Assembly: GCA_037976565.1 (NCBI GenBank)
Contig: CP137668.1
Coordinates: 25,235,906 to 25,299,905 of the forward strand
DNA: 64,000 nt
Reading direction: 5' to 3'
Origin: Mesocentrotus franciscanus
Lineage: Eukaryota > Echinodermata > Echinoidea > Camarodonta > Strongylocentrotidae
In this document: positions 34,432 to 46,696 of the stretch, piece after piece
How positions within the stretch are numbered: the stretch's first letter is position 1
Layout of the letters: the number at the start of each line of letters is the position of its first letter
The notes under the pieces: generated by a model
The model's database searches: none
What the model saw: only the letters and a program-made list of their open reading frames with translations
Told to the model about the DNA's origin: nothing
Program-made: the position numbers and the translations under genes

Positions 34432-36716
34432 CAGCAGGGGTGTCGATCACGGGGATGGGGGATATATCCCCCAATATTTTAGGTGGGGGGATGGCCTGTA
34501 CAATCATCCCCCCTAATAATTCACCATCAAAAAAAAAAAAAAATGAAGAGAAAATTAACGATGAGAGCCCGATGAGAGTAGTTAATGGTTATTACTCGCA
34601 AGATGACCATCAATATACACACATATACGGCTTCATCACGAATTGATGAATTTATTCAATTTATTCAATCAACAGCATCATAGAAATGCAGTGCGCCAAA
34701 TGCAAAGCCGCAGCGTTAAAAAGCAACGAGCTAAATGTTAAGCGCGAAGCGCAAAAGTGCAAAAAGAAGTAGAAAGTGGGAGAGAGAGATAATGAGAGAC
34801 AGAGAGGATAATAACCCAGGTAGCAAGCCCATGTGGGACCCACATGGATCCCATATTCTCTGAAACATGGGCCCCATATGGAAAACCATCTGGGGCCCTA
34901 AGGCATCTGCACCCAAGAAGCATATGGGACCCATATAAGACAGATGGGACCCATACCAAACTGGGCCCAAATGGGTATGCCCAGCTTAATCCCATCTGGT
35001 ACCCATATTGGTTAACCCAGATATATCCCATGTGGGTTAACCCAGATTTTCCCATGTGTTACCCATATGGGCATATTCATATTCTACCAATATGTGTACG
35101 CCCAGCTCATTCCCATCTGGAACCCATAAGGGCTGGCCCGGATAGATCCCATATGGGTTACTAAATATTGGCCCCATATGGGATACATATATGGGTTCCA
35201 TTTAATAGCCCAGATGGCACAAGTGACCCAGATCATCCCCATATGGGCCCCATATGGGCTTGCTACCTGGGAAAAGGGAAAAGGGGAAGAAACGGGCAGA
35301 AGAAAAAGGAAGGGGAAGAGAAAAGGAAGAAAGACAAGAGAAAGAGGGACATATATATTCCAGCATTTCTTTCAGGGAACTGATGTGAATGGGCGATGAA
35401 AAAGAGGTTGACTTTAAAGTAACCTACAATGAAATATTGCTCATGTTTATTTCTTACAATGTCAAAATTACTTTACGGGATCCCCTCCTAAAAAGCTTAG
35501 GCATGGGTGATGGTAGGTATGAGGTTAATGCATGATCAGGAATTAGTTGAGTGGATGAAAAGAAGTGAGAAATAAGCTGAAAGAAACATGGAAAATTGCC
35601 ATGGAATGATGGAAGGCAATGTGAGACAGGCCCAACATGTTCTAAAACAAGTAATAATATTCAAGAATAGTTATGATTTCTTTCACCTAGGAGTTCTTCA
35701 AAAACTAATTAAAAACGAGTAAATAATCAATGTCACATTATTGACAGGGCTTAAAAGGAAAGTGAAAAGAAAAACAAGAAACAAAAAGATTGAATGAAAT
35801 TTGGGACTTTTTGTTTATAACACCCTTAATGCAATAATAATGCACCTTCTAAGACTGGTTATAGTTTTTGAAAAAAAATAGTGCTCTGGTCAGGGCCTTT
35901 TAATAGGGGAATATTATGCTTATATTTTAGAGCGTATCTGGTGTGATAAGTATATCTGGGTGAAGAAGGAGATAATGGAAGTTTGTTGTTTGGTAGTTGG
36001 AACGTAAGTTTTATATTATGTTTTTAAGAAACAGACAGTTTGTATGAGATCAGGAGTGGAAATTTTCTGTCATTTTGAGAACCAAATTTTGCATCAGTGA
36101 TATTCTGTTTCATTGAATTGAGTTTCCCGCAGAGAGGATTCAGTTGGTTTAATTAAAGAAGGAAGAGAGTCAAATGAAGAACCAAAAGCAATATGTTTTT
36201 CATTTACTAATGAGAACTATGTTTTTTGAGATCTCCTTACACAGAATATTGGAATGGGTTTTCACGATGAATGTTGTTTGGAGACATCAATATTCATAAA
36301 ATGTATGTTTCTATCACCAGGAAATAAAGAATTTTCTGTCTACATGAACCTTTCCTGGTTGCTTATTAATGCATTTGCCCACTGGTAACATAATACTTTC
36401 ACAAGTTGATATCCCTCACCATTGGATTTTTTTTGTTTGGTAATGTCTAAATTTCGTTTAAAAATAGATGATATCAGTCTGGTAGGCCTACACTGCAGGC
36501 AAGAGTCAGGACTAACATTTAGCATGTTATTAATTTTAGTACCACTCTTATATTCTCTGAAATGTTATCTTTATTGAGGGTGACTTGAAAAAGTTAATAA
36601 CTCGGGAGGGGGTGCAACCTGCCACACGCTTCTACCTCTTGGTTGCTTTGATCCATTGCCGAAAATATTTTGGCACCTATCATCCCCCCAACCACGGATA
36701 CAAATCGACACCCCTG
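34432..36716. mobile_element. Non-autonomous hAT element, copy 1 (in deaminase 2)
   Basis: Ends CAG-CAGGGGTGTCGAT and ATCGACACCCCTG, flanked by GCCGACT (34425-34431 and 36717-36723; an eighth base differs). Its inverted sister at 42829-45954 shares most of its length; this copy has internal deletions. Nested inside is the CCCATATGGG-tiled element (34815-35271). No transposase ORF. Near its right end is an ORF (from 36585) that reads through into the deaminase C-terminus. Confidence 0.85.
34815..35271. mobile_element. Nested element tiled with CCCATATGGG palindromes
   Basis: Terminal repeats CCCAGGTAGCAAGCCCAT and its complement. The interior consists of some twenty variants of the self-complementary decamer CCCATATGGG separated by short spacers, so it can fold in many registers. 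Also present in the sister hAT copy at 44523-45004, so it inserted before that copy was made. Confidence 0.8.
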
Positions 36717-37058
36717 GCCGACTGGGTGGCGCTGATTGAGTTATTGGCTCTTTTGGACACTAAACGCGGTGTAGAAACTGGTATTCTGACATCGTTTCGT
36801 TTTGGAGAGAAGTACGGCTTCTGGCGTGACTTGGAGGATGCAGAGCTGAAGAGGGACTTTCAAATATTAAAAGATAATTACAACGGACTATGAAATGCGC
36901 TCCTTTATCACAATGCCATTATAAACAAATCTCATTCTTGTGAGGGTAAAAAGGGTGTACTCTTTATGACCAAAAATACATAGTGTATCCCTGTTACAGC
37001 CAACATTAAATTGTGTAGAACTTTGCAGGAATAATGAATGTGTCACGTATGTCCTATC

Positions 37059-38356
37059 CAGGGGCGGCACCAGGTTATTTTTTTTAGGGGGCGAATGGGC
37101 CCCGGGGCTCAGATTTGGTTTGGACGGGTGTGTGCCGCTCAAGCCCTCGAAACCCCTACCCATTTTTAGGGGTCATTTTGGGGGATTTTTCGAAGTAAAG
37201 CCCATTTTTGACAATTTACGGGTGTTCGCATTGAAAATTTTGGAAATTTTGTAAAAACGGATCTATTATTAGGGTTATTTTTGTAAAAAATGGGACCCAT
37301 GTTTAGGATTTTTTGTGAAAAAGTGACCCATTCGATCGACACACCCCGTATGTCTTAACATGTGAGTCTCCCCTTCCCCCCTGTGGAATGGACTCGCTTG
37401 CGCGACGATGGAGATGTGCCCCGCTCAGAAGTGGAGGATTTTTGAAATTGATGCATAATGGTTCGATTTGGTGCATACTTTTTGCCAAATTAAAAAGAAA
37501 AGTTCAACTAACAAGAACAAGCTCAAATCAAATGTGGGCTGGCTTTAATACCTTTAATGATGGGAAATGCTAATGACAGCATCACAAACATGCACTACTT
37601 TTGATTTTCTTCTGTCAAAAGGAACTCCAATTTACGGGATGTTTTCGGGCGTCAATCACTTTGTTTATATCTATATCAATATCTCTGTTCAAATTTATAA
37701 CCAGAAGTGAAGACAAACGTCCTTGGGTCATTGTTGATCTCAACTTCTCAAGTACGTTTTCACCAATCGAAGTTCACTAAAATAATGAACGCTCAGCAGA
37801 AACACTAGTAAGTGCGAAGGTCACCATAATTTTCAGAAGGGTTTTTATAGATGAATATGTCGTTTCCTTTGAACAATCAGCCATGAGGTTTAGGAGATAC
37901 AAGGGATTAATTTGATTTTTTTCAGTTGGTGAAAGGTTCTTCATCGTCAACCAATGTTTGAACTGCCGGTAATGTGAATGTAATAATGACGCTTCTATTT
38001 CTGGATTAGGATGACTTCCATAGTTATCATTGACATGGGCGGGCAAAGGACTGTGTTCAGTCACTCAGTAGGCCTATAATAACTGCTAATAAGCTGATCA
38101 CCTGATTCGGCTTGCTTTTCTCTCCTTTTCTTTATTTTCTCTATCTTTATTTTTTTCTTTCCCTCTCCCCCGCCCTCCCTTACGTCATAAATATTTACAT
38201 TTTATAGTTCTCTTCCTCCTGGCCTTCCTCCTTCTCTTCCCCTTCCCTTTCTTTTCTTCTCCTTCTTTTCCTTTTCTTTTCCTTCTCCCTTTCTTCTTTC
38301 TCCTTCTCTTACTCTTCCTTTTTTTGAAAATGATAGGAGGCGGCCGGCCGCCCATT
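37059..38356 (-). mobile_element. Degenerate hAT transposon with 8-bp target duplication
   Basis: Left end CAGGGGCGGCACC, right end ...GGCCGGCCGCCCATT (imperfect complement), flanked by GTCCTATC on both sides (37051-37058, 38357-38364). Contains a minus-strand hAT transposase remnant. Most of the transposase is missing. Confidence 0.7.
37650..38064 (-). pseudogene. hAT transposase C-terminal (dimerisation) fragment
   Basis: Minus strand: an open frame ending ...LLKIMVTFALTSVSAERSLF at 37777, the conserved hAT C-terminal block (SxSAERxFS type), then a stop; after a frameshift the pattern continues as LRLVKTYLRS and, in another frame, STMTQGRLSSLLVINLNRDI, matching the RST…RLS…L…I..DI tail of the same domain. 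The N-terminal BED finger and catalytic core are absent, so it is dead. Confidence 0.75.
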
Positions 38357-38390
38357 GTCCTATCTGTGAAAGTTAAACATTAGCAGTGTG

Positions 38391-38603
38391 CAGGCGCGGA
38401 TCCGCGGGGGGAGAGGGGGTGGAGCGACGGGCCAGGGCCCCCACCCCTGGCAAAAAAGTTTTTAAAAAAGATGGTAACCACAAATTTACCTATGTTACTT
38501 AGTGCTCACACTACTCTACCCCCGCCCCCACTGACCGAAAGATCCGGCGCGATTTTCAAATTTCAGTCCCCCCCCCCATTGGAAAATCCTGGATCCGCCC
38601 CTG
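38391..38603. mobile_element. hAT-like MITE
   Basis: CAGGCGCGGATCC at the left, GGATCCGCCCCTG at the right, flanked by GCAGTGTG/GCAGTGTC (7 of 8). The same GGATCCGCCCCTG end occurs at 8141 and 62694. A short distance from the hAT fragment. Confidence 0.65.
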
Positions 38604-38619
38604 GCAGTGTCCTAGTATT

Positions 38620-40640
38620 CAAATTATGCAAGGAAACCCGTTTACTTTCTAGACTTCACTGTCAGACACTATTGAGTAACTGACTGACTTTTTTTTCTTT
38701 GGTAATAACGTACATAAAAATGAGCTGTAAAGGGTACATGAGCATTTGTCTACATCAATAACCCACTTCTCGTAATGGCCAAAATTAAACTGCTCGAAAG
38801 TTTGCGTAGCACAAAACGTACGACCATTCGGTACAAAGGGTCTGAAAATCAGACTATTTAATTAAACGAGCGCGCTCGGTAAATTCGATTCGACAACTAA
38901 CGGTCGTTATTTTCCCACAAAAAGACATTTTCAAGCCCTTTTGTTTGGAGGGAAGTTCTAAATTAGTTTTAGCTTTCAAATGCCGTTGGAATTTAACCTT
39001 TTCATTTGTTTTGCCTGCAAATGGGACATACTGCCTTTAAATGAGAGTATGCCCATTTGTGTTTTTTGTGTCTTTGGCATTTTCTTCTATGCATTCATTT
39101 ACAGACATGAGCATGTCATGACTTGCTTCACTGATTGTGTCCACCCCCTGAACTGTATGAGTTTGTAATGTATTTTCACATGTTTTAATGTATTTTACAT
39201 GTTTTTGACGTCTGTACAGCATAATAATTTTACTTGGTTTACCTGTATCACAATTTATCTTAATCTGTGGCTGGTATTCGTGAATGTGGATTTAGTAAAC
39301 CTGTTTAAATGGACCACTTGTTTATGGATTGCCAAGTGTCAAACTGTTTTTGTTCCGTAAAAGATGAAATTAATTTATGTGCAGAATGAGGAAACGAAAT
39401 GAATCCAATTACGAACCGAAAACAGGACATTTATTTCATGTAGAAATTAATTTTCTATATATTTAGTCACAGAATTGTGTTAATGTAAACGGAATGAAAA
39501 GATTGTCAGTGGGAGCACCATAGATCTTTAATTCTAGGTTTGGTTACTATATGTGAAGGTTTTTAAATTTGAACAATTTCGAAAATGACTTGCTGTAGAC
39601 CTATATCTTATATATATATATATATATATACATACATATGATGAATGATAATTGTATCAACTATATTACTGTAAAGCAAGTAGGCAAATCAGGGCACATT
39701 TACAAGATCAAAGTAAAACTTCAGAACAAAGATCGAACGCATCATAAAAATAATTCATATTTTAAACATTTCATTTCATAACTTCAATTATTTAGGCCCG
39801 GCAGACACGTGATGAGATTTACACTAGCATAGAAAGAAATTGATAAGAAAGGGGTGGAACCCTTTCGCAAGGAAGGAGTGAGGGAAACGAGGTCTGAAAA
39901 ATTGGCAGAACGAACTTAACGATGAGTCTGAATAGTCTACAATTATTACACTACATGATTCCCTTTAACTACAACATGACACACGATTTAGAATGATAGG
40001 CAGTGTAATTCAAATTGAATTTTTGTTTTAATCCCTTTGTAGTTCTCTATTTTGTAATTTTCACATTCAAATGGAACATTGCCATAAGTTTCAAACTTTA
40101 TTATTTATAAACACTTTCTCTACGATAATGTAATGATATAGGTTTTGTATTTATAATATTCTTGAGAAGGCAACGAACATAAAAAGAAAAAGGAGGTATG
40201 CATAAATATTGTATGAACTAGTCGAGATACAAGTTTGAATGATGCCATTATTAACATACATTATTTTTTCGTCAAGTTTTATATTGTCATTTTATCATGT
40301 TGATAGCATTATACGAATTGGGCCAGTCCAAAGTATTTGGTATTTGGTGCCCCATACGTCACCAAGTCGTCGTCAGTTGTGTCTTTCCACTTCATATTTT
40401 GGTCCGATAAAAGCTCTATAATATAGAAGGTCTATCGAGTATCGACTAAAAACCACGATCAGATATACTTACAAAATTATGAGAAGTGATATGTGACGTA
40501 TTGTACATAATACCTTTGACTTGATTGATTTTTGATAGATTGAAAGTTTTATCATCCTTCAAACTTCAAAGGCAGCCAGTGGCTGAATTGTGAAGATTTA
40601 CAATAACACATATTCAGCAAATGAAAAATTACATAGTTGC
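38620..40640. other. No gene recognised; (TA)n at 39610-39630
   Basis: AT-rich. ORFs at 38980 (62 codons) and 40239 (60 codons) have hydrophobic stretches but no family signature, splice context or repeat. Confidence 0.5.
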
Positions 40641-40647
40641 AAACTAT

Positions 40648-40884
40648 TGGGGCTTGTTCAGATATGACGAGGTATACCGCCGCAAAAAAATAATAATAAT
40701 AACGCCGCGGTTTTTGCTCAACTTGTAAGTGATCGGCAACTGCGCTCAAGAAATGTCCTCCACGTACTCACAAAGCTCTGTGTTTAAGCAAAGAGATATG
40801 TGAAACGTATTACACTTTTCGTCATAATGAGAGAAAGAGAGAAAAAAACCGCGGTTTTGCATCGTCATATCTGAACGCGGCTTT
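40648..40884. mobile_element. MITE with TTCAGATATGACGA ends
   Basis: GGGGCTTGTTCAGATATGACGA at 40650 and TCGTCATATCTGAACGCGGC at 40862 are complementary, with a second inner pair CCGCGGTTTT/AAAACCGCGG. About 237 bp, no ORF. Target duplication unclear. Confidence 0.7.
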
Positions 40885-41890
40885 ATGAAGGCATAACATA
40901 AATATTACAAATAAATTCATGTGATTTAACATCTTGCATTATTCTATGGGTGAAAATATTATTACCATTGAATCTTTTAATGAATCGAAACGCGGCTAGA
41001 AAAAGAAAATAGATTTTTAAATTCGAGCTGAGTTGATGTCCGTAGACGATATTATGAAGTGAATAGTGCAGATACAACTGAACTTAATAGTAACCTATTT
41101 TCCTAAGTTATAAATTAACTGAATTTCACAAATAATGATAAATACTGATAATATTGATATTAACATTAATATAATTCATGAACTGATTAAGACTAACTGG
41201 TCAACGACCATAGTTTGTCGTCTTCTGTGTAGCACTGTTCCCTTTAGCCCGACCACTTGAACCTCACCTTGAGTTTGAGAATGATGAGCGTTAGGGAGTG
41301 GTAAAAAACCACTTGGCTGCAGACGATGATGTAGTCAACAGCCTGGTCCGACTCTAATTCAGGTAAGGGATGGGGTAAAGAGTGGTAAGATGAGAAGGGT
41401 AATTTAGTAGTTAGTAGATGGGGCAGAGTTGAAATTAGGGACAACCATTGACCGTTAACAAAAAAGAGAGAGAGAGACAGACAGAATCGAGAGAGAAAGA
41501 CAGAGGGAGAGAGAGAGAAAGAGACCGGGGGAGGGGAGGGGGGATAATGAAAAAATTCAAATTTAGGACCATGGACCCTCCCGCGTTATTGGTGTGGTCA
41601 AGGAAAACGTGAAGGTTTCATGTACGATTCTTCGATTCGTTTTTAAAATTTACTATAGGCCTAACTATAATACCGTGAAGGTAGGAAATAAAGAGTAAAA
41701 ATACCACCCCCCCCAAAAAAAAAAGAGAGAAAATCACAGAAATATACTCAACAGTCTTTATCGTCAGATGAATGACATAAAATGAACGCTACAAAATGTG
41801 AAAATAATAGTCAATACCGTTTCATGTTGCAAACATAGTTGGATCTCTACGGAAGCCCATAAGTGCAACCATGTGAATTAAAGAGGAATT

Positions 41891-42381
41891 AATTTAAGAG
41901 GAATTATCTGGCGGCCGCCACTATCTGGCAGCCGCCAGATAATTAACATAGTACAGGAGCGGTACAGGTATAGCCTTTTAGGTTCTAGGACAACTACCTC
42001 CTGGGCAATCACCCCCCGGCCAATTATACCAGCGGGATAATTACCCCCGACTCACGATTACCCCCCGGAAAATTACCCCCCGTGGACAATAAGCCCCGAG
42101 GACAATAACCCCCTGAAAATTACCCCCACAATCGCCCCTTCCCCCGACGACAATTACCCCTGAAAATAAAATCTGCTTTTATCAAAACCAACTTATTATC
42201 AGGGTGGACTCCCCTGTATTAAACAGGGGAATAATTTTCGGGGGCAATTGTCCTCGGGGTGGTTGTCCTTGGTTGTCCTGGGGGTAATTGTCCACGGGGT
42301 TTGTCCTGATTATTCTAGAACCTAAAAGGCTATACCTTTACCGCTCCTGGGCTATGACCGCCAGATAATTCCTCTTAAATT
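41891..42381. mobile_element. Foldback MITE with GGGGGTAATTGTCC tiles
   Basis: Outer inverted repeat AATTTAAGAGGAATTATCTG(GCGG), second inverted repeat TATAGCCTTTTAGGTTCTAG. The interior consists of tiles such as ACAATTACCCCC on the left and GGGGGTAATTGTCC on the right half. Confidence 0.75.
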
Positions 42382-42469
42382 TTAATCTACAAGGTGGCAC
42401 TAACGGGCTTCCGTACCTCTTTGCGTCTAGTCTGCGATTAATTGGGCAGGAAACCCGTACGTCGGATGT

Positions 42470-42793
42470 ATGGGTCTGCACGTTTATTCTACTCGCGCAT
42501 TAGCACGCAAAGAGGCTGTTGGATTTGGACACGTCCAACATTTTCTGCGTGTGATGAACGCACCTGACACATGCAGTCGTCATGATCGTTCTTTGCATAC
42601 ATCGCAAGGTCTTCTTGCGAGTATCGCACGGGCTACTTCCGGTGGTCTACAGAGTCGCCTGGCGCAGTACACAACAACACATCATTTAGCGGTTGCAAGG
42701 CATCTGCTCGAGGGGGTCGTGAGTTCACCTCAAATTTGCTTGCAGGTAGGGGGTGTATATGTGAGGACCGCAGCTGCGAACCGTACCCCGTAA
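42470..42793 (+). CDS. Hypothetical ORF, 107 codons
   Basis: MGLHVYSTRALARKEAVGFG..., with a region TSQGLLASIARATSGGLQSR and AVARHLLEGVVSSPQICLQV that looks protein-like and is GC-richer than its surroundings. I do not recognise the family. It ends 28 bp before the target repeat of hAT copy 2. Could be the remnant of an older mobile element or a host exon; there is no clear splice site at the start. Confidence 0.3.
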   Translation: MGLHVYSTRALARKEAVGFGHVQHFLRVMNAPDTCSRHDRSLHTSQGLLASIARATSGGLQSRLAQYTTTHHLAVARHLLEGVVSSPQICLQVGGVYVRTAAANRTP

Positions 42794-42828
42794 AGTACTG
42801 CTTCAGTACATCTTCCAATGTCCCTATT

Positions 42829-45800
42829 CAGGAGTGTCGATTTGTATCCGTGGTTGGGGGGATGATAGGTGCCAAAATATTTTCGGCAATGGATCAAAGC
42901 AACCAAGAGGTAAAAGCGTGTGGCAGGCCTTTGCACCCCCTCCCTTCCAAGTTATTAACTTTTTCAAGTCATGCACCCTCAATAAAGATCACATTTCAGA
43001 GAATATAAGAGTGGTAATAAAATTAATAACATGCTAAATGTTAGTCCTGACTCTTGCCTGCAGTGTAGGCCTACCAGACTGATATCATCTATTTTTAAAC
43101 GAAATTTAGACATTACCAAAAAAATCCAATGGTGAGGGATATCAACTTGTGAAAGTATTATGTTACCAGTGGGCAAATGCATTAATAAGCAACCAGGAAA
43201 GGTTCATGTAGACAGAAAATTCTTTATTTCCTGGTGATAGAAACATACATTTTATGAATATTGATGTCTCCAAACAACATTCATCATGAAAACCCATTCC
43301 AATATTCTGTGTAAGGAGATCTCAAAAACATAGTTCTCATTAGTAAATGAAAAACATATTGCTTTTGGTTCTTCATTTGACTCTCTTCCTTCTTTAATTA
43401 AACCAACTGAATCCTCTCTGCGGAAACTCAATTCAATGAAACAGAATATCACTGATGCAAAATTTGGTTCTCAAAATGACAGAAAATTTCCACTCCTGAT
43501 CTCATACAAACTGTCTGTTTCTTAAAAACATAATATAAAACTTACGTTCCAACTACCAAACAACAAACTTCCATTATCTCCTTCTTCACCCAGATATACT
43601 TATCACACCAGATACGCTCTAAAATATAAGCATAATATTCCCCTAAGGCCCTGACCAGAGCACTACTTTTTCTCAAAAACTATAACCAGTCTTTATAGAA
43701 GGTGCATTATTATTGGAAGGGTGTTATAAACAAAACTTCAAACTTAATAACATTCTAACTTTCAAAAACACCTTAACTATCTCATGCCTGTTACGTTTGA
43801 ATACAATACATAGGCCTACATCAGCTTTTCAATAAAACAAAAATAAGTTGTGACATAATCTTTCTCCAAAATATCGAACTGGAGTATTCTGTTGTATTGC
43901 TTTTTATGTACATACAAAGAGCTTATTTTCAAGAGGCACATTCTGCGCGAATGCCTGAGCTTGTAAATTTCGCGTATTGAAATTCACAATCAGTCCCAAA
44001 TTTCATTCAATCTTTTTTTGTTTCTTGTTTTTCTTTTCACATTCCTTAAAGCCCTGTCAATAATGTGGCATTGATTATTTATTCGTTTTTAATTAGTTTT
44101 TGAAGAACTCCTAGGTGAAAGAAATCACAACTATTCTTGAATATTATTACTTGTTTTAGAACATGTTGGGCCTGTCTCACATTGCCTTCCATCATTCCAT
44201 GGCAATTTTCCATGTTTCTTTCAGCTTATTTCTCACTTCTTTTCCATCCACTCAACTAATTCCTGATCATGCATTAACCTCATACCTACCATCACCCATG
44301 CCTAAACTTTTTAGGGAGGGGGATCCCTAAAGTAATTTTGACATTGTAAGAAATAAACATGAGCAATATTTCATTGTAGGTTACTTTAAAGTCAACCTCT
44401 TTTTCATCGCCCATTCACATCAGTTCCCTGAAGAAATGCTGGAATATATATGTCCCTCTTTCTCTTGTCTTTCTTCCTTTTCTCTTCCCCTTCCTTTTTC
44501 TTCTGCCCATTTCTTCCCTTTTCCCAGGTAGCAAGCCCATATGGGGCCATATGGGGATGATCTGGGTCACTTGTGCCATCTGGGCTATTAAATGGAACCC
44601 ATATATGTAACCCATATGGGGCCAATATTTAGTAACCCATATGGGATCTATCTGGGCCAGCCCTTATGGGTTCCAGATAAGAATGAGCTGGGCGTACACA
44701 TATGGGTAGAATATGAATATGCCCATATGGGTAACACATGGGGAATATCTGGGTTAACCCACATGGGATATATCTGGGTTAACCAATATGGGTACCAGAT
44801 GGGATTAAGCTGGGCATACCCATTTGGGCCCAGTTTGGTATGGGTTCCATCTGGGTCCCATCTGTCTTATATGGGTTTACCCATATGGGTCCCATATGCT
44901 TCTTGGGTGCAGATGCCTTAGTGCCCCAGATGGTTTTCCATATGGGGCCCATGTTTCAGAGAATATGGGACCCATGTGGGTCCCACATGGGCTTGCTACC
45001 TGGGTTATTATCCTCTCTCTACTTCTTTTTTTTTTGCACTCTTGCCCTTCGCGCTTAACATTTAGCTCATTGCTTTTTAACGCTGCGGCTTTGCATTTTG
45101 CGCACTGCATTTCTATGATGCTGTTGATTGAATAAATTGAATAAATTCATCAATTCCTGATGAAGCCGTATGAGCGAGAATTCAATTTATTCTTGTCTCA
45201 TATACGGTTGTCGCATTTACTTCGTTTTCCATTTATATATGTATGTATTATGAAAATGAGATAGCAAAATGTGTATATTGATGGTCATCTTGCGAGTAAT
45301 AACCATTAACTACTCTCATCGGGCTCTCATTAAAGGTAATGCAAAGTTTTGGGAAATTCTGAAATTGAATCGACAGTAATTCTTTAAATTTTTGAGATAT
45401 TTGGATGCCCCTGTGGATGTATAATAAGCACTAAAATAATTAGCCCCTAAAACACTTTTGCTTTCGAGCAAATTGAATAATACAAATTTACCGGTGCTCC
45501 CGGTAAATTTCAAATATTTCAAATAGCGCCTAAGGCCATTCCATGATAGCTGTGACCATGATAATCTCAGAATATGCAGTTCTAATATATAATTTCCAAA
45601 CGGGAATAGCAAATCGGTCGATTGTAGTCAAGAAACATTGTTTTAAAGCTAAATATCAGTCTTGAGAGGGCGCTGTACAACATAAAGAGTTTATTATTTA
45701 CAATTTCATCACTTTAGACTCGATTTCAACCGCGACAACGATCATCTAATATTGTAAAATCGCATATACTTCCAATATGTTCATTTGAACCAAATTCATG

Positions 45801-45954
45801 ACCCCATACCAAAACTTTGTAATACCTTTAATTTTTCTCTTCATTTTTTTTTTGTTTTGATGGTGAATTATTGGGGGGATGATTGTACAGGCCACCCCCA
45901 CCTGAAATATTGGGGGAGGGGATATATCCCCCCCCCCCGTGATCGACACCCATG
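42829..45954. mobile_element. Non-autonomous hAT element, copy 2 (inverted), with perfect 8-bp TSD
   Basis: Left end CAGGAGTGTCGATTTG, right end GATCGACACCCATG, flanked by TCCCTATT at 42821-42828 and 45955-45962. Relative to 34432-36716 it is inverted and about 840 bp longer (extra sequence near 45215-45840). Same nested CCCATATGGG element. No transposase frame. Confidence 0.88.
44523..45004. mobile_element. Nested CCCATATGGG-tiled element, second copy
   Basis: Inverted counterpart of 34815-35271, same terminal repeats, small differences in tile number. Confidence 0.8.
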
Positions 45955-45962
45955 TCCCTATT

Positions 45963-46690
45963 ACTATACTTTCTTTGTCTCTAGCTCCGGCAATCGTTCA
46001 GGCAACGGTGCCTTTCATGGGAAAATCCTTCCAGGTATACTGACTTGAAGGTAAAATCAAAATAATGTCTCAGTGAATGAAGTAGCAGCAACGCTATTGA
46101 AATGGCTAGCACTCCAACCCTGTACCTTGTAATCCCCAGCCCCTTGTCACTAGGCCACGAGACCTCTGCGATTGGATAGTTTGTTAAATCTGTAATTTGC
46201 AGGTTTCTACTAACCGATATGGTCTACACTCTTCCACTGGTTGATGTTCAGAAGTTCATAGGCCCAAGGTAACCAGTCCAAAAACAGGATAGGTTTGATG
46301 TACACCGGAATAGACCTGGAAAGAACAAATTGTATACAGTGTGAGTAATACAAATTATTTACAAAAATAAAGAAAAAATTAAAGAAAAGAAATTCATATT
46401 CGCGCTCCAAAATCTGCAAAAGCCAAGTGAACTGGCTGGAGAAATAAATTGAAAAGGTGAAGGAGAATAGGACGAGACTCAAGATGCCTGGACTGTCTCC
46501 CGCACCCTCCCTATAATCAGTAACTTTAATTCCAATTTCATTTTCAAAGTAAATTTAAATGAATTCAATTTATTGATTATCTGTCATTTAACAGAAATTT
46601 TTCTTCCATTAGTTTAATATAACAGAAAACCAATCAATGGTGTTTGCCAGAGCTATACCTAAACCTTTGTTTCCGTTGGTCACAATACGG
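45963..46690. other. No gene recognised
   Basis: Mixed sequence with short ORFs lacking any family signature. Confidence 0.5.
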
Positions 46691-46696
46691 CGTATA

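Larger units (their letters stand above)
33897..36893 (+). pseudogene. AID/APOBEC-like cytidine deaminase 2, split by a hAT element
   Basis: Single-exon deaminase gene, start MEYISNTQLNG with A at -3 and G at +4. HAE at residues 62-64 and SPC...C with P89, C90, C97 (PCx6C) give a complete zinc site; 24 residues separate E64 from P89. The coding sequence is open to residue 178 (34430) and is then interrupted by a 2.29-kb hAT-type element at 34432-36716; the rest (WVALIELLALLD ... DNYNGL, stop 36891-36893) follows the element in the right frame once one copy of the target repeat GCCGACT is discounted. The uninterrupted protein would have about 234 residues. As it stands, translation runs into the element and ends at 34644-34646, replacing the C-terminus by 71 element-encoded residues (249 in total). 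Family members elsewhere act in antibody diversification, antiviral restriction or innate defence; here the role is inferred. Confidence 0.78.

Noticed and set aside
34661..35383. Overlapping ORFs around 34.7-35.4 kb and 44.4-45.1 kb (Gly/Pro/Trp/Met-rich)
   Set aside because: Produced by the CCCATATGGG tile array within hAT copies; no conserved domain.
36585..36716. A separate gene starting MKKLITREGVQPATRF
   Set aside because: The N-terminal half is the end of the hAT element (repeated inverted at 42829-42960); only the part after 36716 is the deaminase C-terminus.
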